64,000 nucleotides of DNA from Jaapia argillacea MUCL 33604 (taxonomy: Eukaryota > Basidiomycota > Agaricomycetes > Jaapiales > Jaapiaceae), in assembly GCA_000697665.1 (NCBI GenBank), contig KL197732.1:246316-310315 (forward strand). The letters are read 5' to 3'. Shown one piece after another: positions 11,361-20,973 of this stretch (position 1 is its first letter; each line of letters begins with the position of its first letter). A program made the position numbers and the translations under genes. Under the pieces are notes generated by a model. The model worked only from the letters and a program-made list of their open reading frames with translations. It made no database searches and had not been told where the DNA came from.

Positions 11361-13908
11361 ATGCCTGACAGCGAGACGGGATACCAATTGAAAGCATGGG
11401 AGGAGTACTCTATCAAAGAAGTCCTGTATGACCCGATCCCCATCACTGATCAGGATATGGTTGACATCGAGCTGTTCGACGAGTGGTGAGCTTATGCTTG
11501 TTGACCTTTTCAGCGTGACTCCGTTTAACGGTGCCTGTAGGCTACAACGGCGAGTAGGAAAAACTAAGGCAAGATGGCTCTTCCGCCAACAACGCCAGCT
11601 GGTCTCTGGGTTGACCCTCGTGGGTTTGTCGATTGTTTCAACATCATATCTCCCGCTCAAGTAGAGGTATTAGGACGATGCTGCTGAAAAGGCACTGTTT
11701 CCCGAATTCGATAAGTATCTGGCCCAATTCTCTTCAGAGGTAATCGCATCCGTTCATTTCAGGTTCTCCTCGCCGTTGACCCCACCACAGATCGGCTTTC
11801 ACTGGGAAACTAAACCGAAACCGAAGATTCAACGGAAACCAGGAGAACCTTCTATCGAGTTCGTTGCCAGAGCTGCTGGTGTGTTGGGTCCTCTTTCAGA
11901 CTTGAATCGCCAGCCGTCTTGACGTCAGTCCTTAAGCTCTGGTCGAGGTAGGCGAAGCGGCTCGCCCCGAGCTGGATATTTTCGAAGCGAGCCGAATCGC
12001 GCTTTCGCAGTTAGATGCTACCACTGACGAAATTCACGCCTTCAGAAACGACCCCGATTACTTCATCGCCACCATTGAATCCCGACTCGCATTATCTGCG
12101 GAGGTGAGTCCTTACCGAGAATTTTGTGCGATCAGAAGTAAGACTGCCCACAGAGAATTCCAGACTCAAAAGGTCAGAGCCGCGAAAATTTTCCGTCGAG
12201 ATTTTTAGTCCGTGAAGTCCTCCAAACAATCTTCGAACTTCACGCCTGTTATGCGACATGGTCGTTCATGGCGGGGAACTTAGGGAACTTGTTTCTACTT
12301 GGATTTGTGATTGACAGTCCACACAGACTTGACACAGTGGAAGGTGAGACACGTCCACCTAACTCTCATGCTTAATCCTTCGAACTTATCGTGTCGATTT
12401 TATAGGTCTTCTTGATATCCTCGAAGAGTTCAAGGACTGCGACGTACTCTTCATCTTTGAAACGCTTCAGGCCGCGACAAAGTTCTGGGGCCATATCCTC
12501 GACAAGAAATTGCAAACCCAGTTAGCAGCATCTCCGCTATGTTCCACGAAAGTTACCAGGGTGGAAACAAAACAAATTCTGGTTCGCTGTGCTTCTCCCC
12601 CGCTCCAGTCGCCTCGAGCAAGGCTGATAGACTTCTAGGAACAAAACTGGGGCTATCCCCAGTACCGATTAGAGAAGACCTTGTCGCCAACCATAAACAC
12701 AACCGAGCTGGAACGCAAAGTACTCGCCTTCGTGGTGGACGACGGCATCGACGAGATCCTTGCCATGTATGGGGCCGTAACATCCGCAACCCAGACGGAG
12801 AAGAAACAGCTTGATCAAGTCCTGTTTGACTCCCTTGGAGACCATGCGATGGTCCACGAGTTACGTGCTGCTCTGTTCGATAGTACACTTGGGCAAACAC
12901 TCGCTAGGATGGACCTCAAACGAGAACATGAAGAGAATTGGATCTTCGATTGGACTATGCTTATGAAGAGTTGGTACAATGAAACTTGCAGGTTGTCTAG
13001 GGCCACTCGATCCACCAAGTATCTTCCATCCTTGGAACATGTCCGTGACCCGGCGAACTTCAAGGCGATGTGGGAATACATCGATAATGGTTTAGCTGGC
13101 TATGGGTGGCGGTCTAAAGACCCCTACGTTCGGAATTTGTTCGGGCTGTTCATTCCTAAAGATACGACGCCACCACCGCCTACCCGACAGCCCGAGCCAC
13201 AGATACAACAACGGCCCCCGTCCCAAAGTCCCTCTGACCCTGTGGTCCCTACTCCCTCGTTGCTGGAGGTCATCGATACGCAATCCCGTGCCATGTCGGG
13301 TCATGCATACATGTCAAGTGTTGACGAGGAGTCAAGAACGAAGGGGAAATCACGCCCTACTTCCATACACACGCCAACTCAAGGCCGCGGACCTCTCGAC
13401 GTAAACAACGTGGAAGAGGAAAACGCTCAGAAACGCAACGTATTCCAACTCGGCCGGAAGATTGTCAAGGTCTTTCGTCGCTTCTTGGAAGATGACAACG
13501 TCGAGGATCCAAACCTGAAGAAAGGTCAACTGAGATGGAACGATTTTGAGAAGGTCTGTCATTCCAAGTCAATCAATATCTCAGTTTTGCTCTGACGCCA
13601 TATCTTTGAATTAGGCTATGACGAAGATTGGCTTTCGCGTCAAGCAAACGTGCGGGTCGAGCGTTAGGTTTGACCCACCAGTAGATTTGAAAGACTCGCC
13701 CTCAATTACCTTTCATAAGTGCGTTTTGGTCTCATTACCTGTCGACACCGTATACTGAATGCTTCCTCTCAGACCCCATCCTGACCCAGTGTTAACTCCG
13801 GGACTCATCCGTCGGATTGGCTATCGTCTTCACCGACGATTCGGATGGAAGGCTGGAGACTTTGTCATCGTCGACAAGACTTTCCAAGCTCCTGGGGATA
13901 ACGAATGA
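11361..13908 (+). CDS. unrecognised 681-residue fungal protein with HicA-like C-terminal block
   Basis: Ten exons: 11361..11485, 11541..11619, 11674..11739, 11791..11878, 11937..12103, 12154..12343, 12406..12581, 12639..13553, 13615..13718 and 13773..13908. All phases agree and sum to 2046 nt. The N-terminal 300 residues are helical-looking and charged with no known family. A proline-rich linker follows (about residues 455-480). The C-terminal 80 residues contain IGFRVKQTCGSSVRFDPP, ITFHKPHPDP and IGYRLHRRFGW. I know this block from the ends of many uncharacterised fungal proteins; its order (small basic sheet, G-S-S, then F-H-x-P-H-P) resembles the double-stranded-RNA-binding-like fold of HicA/YcfA proteins, which is inference. 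It is an intact host gene; function unknown. Confidence 0.72.
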
Positions 13909-14579
13909 TATCCTTTCACGTTAGCAAACGTCAAACGGTACCAACCAGTCTTTCGATAGACTTTCATCCGACTCGTGCTTCGTGGAGGAGCTTGACGAAT
14001 ATATATGCTGTACTAACGCAACTTCACAATCGACTACTGCCACCCATGGCTCTGATTCAGAAAGCGAGCAACATTAGACACCCAAGTTCCACCCTCTGGG
14101 ACTGCCAAAGCTCACCTCAGTTATTCGGCTTTGAACTTTGCGTGTATCGCCGTATTATAATTATGTTGGAGTCAACGATATCATAATCAGTTCAAGTTGT
14201 GAGTAAAAATATAGTGTTGCAATTGAACGAATTGGCGGCGACTTGCCAAATTGATCGTCTGAGACTAGCTTGTCGCTGTTGAGTCGCTTACTGTTCCACA
14301 CCCACCACCACCTGCAAAACCTACACCACACTCGCCGTCTATCTGTATCACTCGGGGTCTCAAGAAAGACAGAACTAAAGTACTGCTTAATATAGTAGCA
14401 CCCCAGACGAGCCACCAATTTCCCTCAGGCTGAGTCGAAGGTAGTACAAGCTTGGAGAACGAGTGAGTTACCATGACAACATGCAATCAGAGCTCATTAT
14501 TGTTTCCCAGTTCAGAGCCCTTCACCTTTTTCTCCGGGCTACGTCGGAATTGCATTGTTAAGACTTTGATCTGTGCACG
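13909..14579. other. intergenic, 671 bp
   Basis: No gene or repeat recognised. It must contain the 3' end of the HicA-like gene and the promoter of the first member of the tandem F-box array. Confidence 0.4.
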
Positions 14580-15863
14580 ATGATTCGCCCTCCGACTCCA
14601 GAGGACTACGACCCCTCTTCTGCGATCCCGTTGCCACCAGAGCTCTACTCGCATATTTTTTCCCTCATTCCCTGCAAACGACAACTCCATCGACTGTGCC
14701 TAGCGTCAAGTTCCTTCTATCATGAAGCAGTTCCCTTTTTATACCACACCGTTGATCTCGCTACTAGCAAGACCCGCACCATCTCCTTTGGTTCCACTAT
14801 CACGAGCAATCCGAAGCTGGGTTTGCACGTTCGAAACCTGACTATACGATGCTGGTCTCATCCGTCATACGAATGTGTACGAGACGCCTTTGAGGCTCTC
14901 TACCGCCAAATTCTCCTTACGGTCGATAACCTTCAGGTTCTCACCATTGCGGAGACTCACATCAGATTCAAGGACTTCAATGCCCTCGTCCGTCATTGTA
15001 GATTTACCTTGGATGCCTTTCACAACATGTCTCTGGGACTCGACGCTATCGACGAGTTTCTTCTTTGCCAACCGAGAATACGACATTGGACCCATCTCTC
15101 CCAGTGTCAATGTACGATTGGTAGCGCCGATCTCACACTCCACAGCCAAGTTCTGCCCAACCTGACAATCATGGAGACTGACCTTCAGTTGGTCAACAGC
15201 TTTGATGCTCCGCATCCCGTACGGGAGATGTATCTTCGCTACGGAATCAGAGACAATCTTTTCGAGAGGCCAGCTTTAGTGAAGCTCAAGCTTTTCACTG
15301 AAACCTTGGTGACGTTGAAGTTGGACAGGAACTGCATAGTGTTGGATGGGCATGGGTTAGCGGATTTTAGTGGCTTGGATATACTACAGCATGTCGCTGA
15401 GTCGGTGCCAGGCCTCAGGAATTTATGGATCCAGGATTCGCATTTTTGGAAGGTACTCTTGTGCAACACCCTAACCGCTTTTTATGTTGATCATATATAC
15501 CTTCTGAAGGTCGCTCTGGACGGCGAGCTCGACTCTCCTGATACAAATGCAGCCCTGATTCTTCTTTCAAAATATCTCGCTCGTTTTGCCAAGCTAGAGA
15601 CGTTCGCATACAGTCCACATCCCTCAGATTCAACCTCGTTTTGGTGGTCGATATGCGAGGACAAAGGTCCCGACTATGTTGCCCAGGTCCTTTTTTCGCC
15701 GAACTCTCCTTCGCTACGAACACTGCTCTTTCCCGTCGAACCGGTTCCCGTTTCCTCCTATTCTGCCGTCCTTGCAGTCCGGTACCTAAGGAGTCCAATT
15801 GGCGATCATCGAAAGCATTCCTCTGCGCTGTTCAATTTTGGTCCACAGGGAGAGCAGTGGTGA
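14580..15863 (+). CDS. F-box protein, LELYSHIF family, subgroup B, tandem copy 1
   Basis: Two exons, 14580..15452 and 15510..15863, give 408 residues. The 57-nt intron has no stop and is a multiple of three, so an unspliced form of 427 residues would also read through; splicing is preferred because the neighbour at 16.1 kb has a stop-bearing intron at the same position. The F-box starts at residue 18 (LPPELYSHIFSLIPCKRQLH). The last exon shows FAYSPHPSDS, TSFWW and VAQVLFSPNSPSLRTLLFP. It is closest to the next gene, with both exon junctions falling after a DS.FWK motif, so the two look like a recent tandem duplication. Confidence 0.82.
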   Translation: MIRPPTPEDYDPSSAIPLPPELYSHIFSLIPCKRQLHRLCLASSSFYHEAVPFLYHTVDLATSKTRTISFGSTITSNPKLGLHVRNLTIRCWSHPSYECVRDAFEALYRQILLTVDNLQVLTIAETHIRFKDFNALVRHCRFTLDAFHNMSLGLDAIDEFLLCQPRIRHWTHLSQCQCTIGSADLTLHSQVLPNLTIMETDLQLVNSFDAPHPVREMYLRYGIRDNLFERPALVKLKLFTETLVTLKLDRNCIVLDGHGLADFSGLDILQHVAESVPGLRNLWIQDSHFWKVLLCNTLTAFYVDHIYLLKVALDGELDSPDTNAALILLSKYLARFAKLETFAYSPHPSDSTSFWWSICEDKGPDYVAQVLFSPNSPSLRTLLFPVEPVPVSSYSAVLAVRYLRSPIGDHRKHSSALFNFGPQGEQW

Positions 15864-16132
15864 GGGGACGAGCCTTGCTGTTGGGGAGTAGAGGGGTCCA
15901 GAAGACTGGGGGTGCAGCGACGTGTGATCGTAACGGCGTGACAGTCCTGTGCATATCATCGTGATCATCTCGATTCCTCAGTACGACCACATTTCCGCGC
16001 AGGCGAGCCTCTTTTGTCGTTAGCATTGGGCGACCCCTTCAGACCAAGTCAGTAATATATCAGGGTTGGTATTGAAATTGACCTTCTAATCCGTCTGGTA
16101 AAGTCGCTTGCACAAGGCTCGGTTTCTTCACG

Positions 16133-17384
16133 ATGTCAGGACATCCTTCTTCCACAATCCTCTTACCATCAGAACTCTACTCGCACATATTTTCTCTCAT
16201 ACCGTCCACGCAAGAACTCCGTAGCTTGTCTCAAACTTCCAGCATCTTCTATCGCGAGGCGCTTCCCTTTCTATACCATACCGTTGATCTCACCACCACC
16301 ATCGCCCGCATAACTGCCTTCAGTTCCGCTCTCGCGAGTAACCCGACGTTGGGTTTGCACGTCCGCGATCTGACCATCAAGTGCTGGTATGACCCCTCAG
16401 ACGGAGATGTCCGAATTGACTGTGAGGTTCTTTACCACACAATCCTCCTTGCGACCGATAACCTCCGGAGCCTCACCATTTTGGACACCGATCTCGAATT
16501 CCATGACTTCGAGGGTATGGTCAGCGATTGCCGTTTTCGCCTAGATGCTTTTCACAACTTGGGGGAGGACCTAGGAGTCGTATACAGTTTCCTCATTCAC
16601 CAACCGACAATAACGCATTGGAGCCAGTGCCGTCCTACCAGGCCGCGCGTCGCAATTATTCACCTAATACACGATCAGATGTTGCCCAACTTGACAATCC
16701 TGAACGCCGACATCAATCTGCCCCTCGTCATCAACAAGCGAAACACAGTGGAGGAGTTATCTCTCCATTATCAGTGGGCCAGGGGACGCCAGACGTTTGA
16801 AATGTACGCCATGGGAAGGTTGAATGTTTTCGGTGAGAAGTTGACGACGCTGAGGTTAGACAGATCGGCTTGGTTTGGTGAAGCCAGTGGTTTCCAACTA
16901 CTGGAGCTCGTAGCAGGGAATGTCCCAGGTCTCAAGAATCTTTGGATTGAGGATTCACAGTTTTGGAAGGTATTTTTTTGTGATTATACCAAAGCCCGGA
17001 TACATATCTGATTATATTTGTATGTTCAAGGTCGCTTCCAACAAGGAGCTCGTTTCCGAAGATCCCTCCGAAGCACTATCCCTCCTTTCAACCTCTCTTG
17101 CTCAGATTTCCCAGCTGGAGACGTTCGTCTACAGCCCAGTTCCATCAGATATTGATTCCTTTTGGTGGATCATCTGCTCCAACAAGGGTCCAGACAATGT
17201 TGCCCGAGCATTATTTTCCCCGAAATCTCCGTGTCTGCAAACACTCGTGTTCCCCCTCGAAGCCCTAAGCAGCGACACCCCTCTTTCTGGGATCCCTGCC
17301 GTTCGCTATTCGAGGAGCGCCATAGGTGATCATCAGAAGGATTCTTCCGTCGTGCTGGAGTTTGGCCAACGGTGGGCGCTTTAG
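16133..17384 (+). CDS. F-box protein, LELYSHIF family, subgroup B, tandem copy 2
   Basis: Two exons, 16133..16969 and 17031..17384, with a 61-nt phase-0 intron, give 396 residues. The F-box starts at residue 11 (LPSELYSHIFSLIPSTQELR) followed by FYREALPFLYHTVDLTTT. The second exon has FVYSPVPSDIDSFWW and VARALFSPKSPCLQTLVFP. Unlike most paralogues it ends FGQRWAL. It sits 270 bp downstream of the previous F-box gene in the same orientation. Confidence 0.82.
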
Positions 17385-17755
17385 TGAAGCTTGGACGTCA
17401 GGAGGAACAGTTGGTTCATTCTCTGTGAGATGGCCCGTCTCGTTCTATGTCTTGTACTTATATTGTAAATCCAAACATTGTTTGGGGTAGCACAGCGGTA
17501 TGCAGCTCTCGTGGATACGTGTCTTGTTTTGTTATTATATACGATGGCTTACCAGCCCAGCCCGTGGGCGGCATTTCCCGAGGAGGTTGAATTTCTTGAG
17601 GATCGACGGAAATGACAGCAACCGTACCACCATCTGAGTTGGTTTTACCCATCACCGTCCAGCAAGCCATTAGTAAGGTCAAGTTCAACTCGAGTCCCTT
17701 TCGACTACTCACTGGATGAATCCATTTTCGTAGAACCTAACGCGTATCCACTGGC
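17385..17755. other. intergenic, 371 bp, inside the F-box array
   Basis: No coding signal or shared repeat with neighbouring gaps was noticed. Confidence 0.4.
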
Positions 17756-18969
17756 ATGGCACTCGTTCCAAAGGAAGCCTATCGGAATCCGAAACCCAGT
17801 CATCCAGTCACATCGGGCTTACCACCAGAATTACACTCGCACATATTTTCCTTCGTCTCCGACAGACATGATCTACATCAGCTTTGCCTAACATCTCACG
17901 CCTTCTATCACGAGGCAATCCCACTTTTATACCACTCCGTCGACCTTACAGTCGGCCTGCGAAACGGTCTCGACTTGATTCAACTCACCCTCACTAGAAA
18001 TCCCAAGTTGGGACTCCATGTGAGAGAGCTCACACTCTCGCTTTACGGACCCGGCGGCCCTGCCTTTAATATGGCGTTGACCCAGATGCTTTCGGTTTTG
18101 GACGAGCTTCGTGTCCTCACCATTGCAGACACCCTTAGAGAGCCCATGGCCTTCGAAAAGCTTGTCGGTGCATCCCGTTTTCGCCTGGACGCCTTTCACA
18201 ATAAGTGCTTGGGGTTTGATGAGATACGCAACTTTCTGAAACTCCAGCCGACCATCCGCCGTCTGACTCACTGTGTCCAAATCTCTCCCCTCGATTTGGG
18301 ACCCATATCTGTGTGTCAAATGTTACCCAATTTGACAATTCTCGATGCCGATGTGGAGTTACTGGGTTACTTTGAGGAACCTCACCCTATGAAGGAGATC
18401 TACCTCCATTACATTGACAGAGGGTCGGGCTGGGAGAATTCGACGCTCGCAAACCTCAAGTTCTTCCGCGAAACACTACTCACTCTGTCCTTGGATCGAG
18501 AGTATTGCGCAACGGATGTCATTTCGTCCGGTGTCATCGATTTCATCGCGGAGCAAGTCCCGAACCTCAATACACTCTCAATTCTAGATGGATACCCGTC
18601 GATTGTAAGTCATTTCGATTCTTCCTATGGTTTTAACTCCCATGAATCGCTTACTTGCAGGCACGCAACCCCGATGCAGCTTTCGACGTTCTCCTGAACG
18701 GACTATCTCGTTTCAAAATGTTGCGAACCTTCGAGTACAGCCCGACGCGTGCAGAGACCGAATCATTTTGGTGGAAGATCTGCAGCCGAGGTCCGAAACA
18801 GGTTGCCGCGAAGTTATTTTCCTCGAACCCTACACTCCGCGTCGTCACATTCCCAAACACCCTAGCTGAACCAGGCATGGAAGGTTCCATCATTTCAGCC
18901 ATACGTTACTCCAAAAGCCCGTGGGGTGACATCGAGGAGGCTGCAGCTGGGCTAAAGTTCTATTGGTGA
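17756..18969 (+). CDS. F-box protein, LELYSHIF family, subgroup B, tandem copy 3
   Basis: Two exons, 17756..18604 and 18661..18969, with a 56-nt phase-0 intron, give 385 residues. The F-box begins at residue 22 (LPPELHSHIFSFVSDRHDLH), with His replacing the usual Tyr. The middle has LGLHVRELTLSLYG and FRETLLTLSLDREY. The C-terminal exon has FEYSPTRAET and SFWWKICSRGPKQV and ends GLKFYW. Role as an SCF adaptor is inferred only. Confidence 0.82.
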
Positions 18970-19471
18970 TAATGGTGCAAGAGTCCGCTTGGCAGAGACG
19001 GCTAACGTTCACCCTGACGCTCAGGGGCATGGCTACCACATACCAGCTTGTACAATATCGTGATCTGGGCACTATCTACGAGTTATACTGCATGTACTCA
19101 TTGGAACTTCCAAGTCGAGTTGAGCGCAGCCGGCCCGGGTCGTGGGGCCTCTCGGTCATGGCCACTGCAATGTGCGACAAGTTGGAGCCTCTTTCCACAA
19201 CCTTCCACAGGACGCTGACTCGTTCCTCCCTGGGCCATCGAGTTAGACTGCAGTATCATCAGCCCATCTCAGTGCATCCCAGCTCAGATTACAGGGAGAG
19301 GCAGACTCCTGTTGCTCGCCAGTTCTTACCGTGCCTCTGGCGCTTAACACGACTGACTCGGAACTGGATACTTCGCTGTGGTTTCGCAAGAGTAGGTTTG
19401 TACGTGAGACTGACCATGAAGAATCGCGCTGAATTTCAGCCCAGGAACTTTGATCAATTCTAGCAGCACAA
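18970..19471. other. intergenic, 502 bp, inside the F-box array
   Basis: Open frames here lack family resemblance and good starts. Nothing else is recognised. Confidence 0.4.
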
Positions 19472-20711
19472 ATGGCAGGTTCACCACACGATGTCGATCT
19501 GGCGAAACTTCTGCCATTGGAATTGTACTGTCACATATTTTCTTTCGTCTCCCTCAAGAGAGACCTGTGCCAACTCAGCTTAACTTCTCGTATGTTCAAT
19601 CACGAAACCATCCCGCTTATCTATCGATCCGTCGACCTGACCATCAGTCCAAAACAACTCTCCTTGTTCGCCGACACGCTGGCCATGAATCAGGATGCTA
19701 GGTTGATGTCGATCGTCAGAGAGCTGGCAATTAAGTGGTGGGCCCGACGTCGCCGGTCGCTCGGACCCGCTAATACAACCATAACAGTCTTTTGGGAGAC
19801 ATGTGGACGGATCCTCCCCCTCCTTCATAACCTTCGCGTGTTGGCCTTTAATCCCGGAAATTCCTCTAACTGGGAATTTGGAGAAGTCTTCAGTGACTGT
19901 TCTTTCAAACTTGAGGCTCTTCACACCCAGTCGCTGGATCTCAAGGATGTTCATTCCTTCCTTCATCACCACCCTACCATACGCCATTGGACCCACCAAT
20001 CCCCATTTTTGGTCCGCGAAACCAGCCTCAGGCTTCATGAACTGATTCTACCCAATCTGAGAAGCTTGGAGGCAGATGTTGAGATTCTAGCCGCCATCGA
20101 GGGTTCGCGGCCCTTGGAGCAGATTTGCCTCCATTACTTCGACGGTGACCTCAACCTCGATAATTCCGTCCTCAGGAACCTCGGACTATTTCGCGAGACA
20201 CTAGTCGCCTTGACTTTGGATCGAGAGTTTTCTGAAGCCGACATTGATTGTCAAGACGTCATAAAATTCATCGCCGAACAGGCGCCAGCCCTCGAGCGAC
20301 TCTCTATCCTCGATAATGTCAAGCCCTCGGTGAGTTGTCAGGGGATTTCTCTGTGATCGTTATTGATGACAATATTCACCCATCCAGGCAGCCAGACAAC
20401 CCACCGATACCGCCGTTAATCGCTTCGTAACCTCTCTTGCGGTTCTGAAAAGGCTGCAGGAGTTCCAGTACAGTCCTGCACGTTGGGACACCGATTCCTG
20501 GTGGTGGAGGGCTTGTGCTGAAGGGACTTTACGGGTTGTTGTGACCTTTTTTGACTGGAACCTATCGCTGCGTGTTGTCACTTTCCCTACCAATGGGTTC
20601 CAGGTCGAGGCTTACTCGGATAGCATTCCTGCCGTGTCTTACTCCAAAGCGCCTGGAGGTGATATCAAGCAGACCCCTGTTATATTAAATTTCCGTGGTG
20701 ATCACTGGTGA
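19472..20711 (+). CDS. F-box protein, LELYSHIF family, subgroup B, tandem copy 4, diverged C-terminus
   Basis: Two exons, 19472..20329 and 20388..20711, with a 58-nt phase-0 intron, give 393 residues. The F-box begins at residue 14 (LPLELYCHIFSFVSLKRDLC). The second exon has no ATG and is easily overlooked. It keeps FQYSPARWD, a WWW version of the tryptophan motif, SLRVVTFP and a final FRGDHW, but the segment that reads GP..VA..LFS in the paralogues has become GTLRVVVTFFDW. This is the most diverged C-terminal module of the family here. Confidence 0.8.
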
Positions 20712-20973
20712 CGATAACGCGGTTGAGTGGAGAAACTTAAGCTCATTTGAGGGGAATCGGGAGATGGTCCTTCGCTGGTGTCCGGGGGGACGCGGCCCGG
20801 GTAGGGGGGAGGCTCAAGTTGCTTGCGCTGTGTTCATCAAGTCTTTCCTATCTACATACTGTATCTCATACTTTCTGTGTCCCTACATCTTGTGCAACAA
20901 TTTCTTCATATTCTGGCCCCCCTCCAACATCTAAAGCCAAAGGTTTATATCACCATAAACTTGTGTTGCCGCC

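Noticed and set aside
11361-13908. Bacterial HicA gene acquired by recent transfer
   Set aside because: The block lies at the end of a ten-exon gene with host-like introns and matches fungal proteins; nothing points to recent transfer.
15453-15509. Coding continuation across the intron of F-box tandem copy 1
   Set aside because: It is in frame without a stop, but the next paralogue has a stop-bearing intron at exactly this position and the extra residues do not match any family member.
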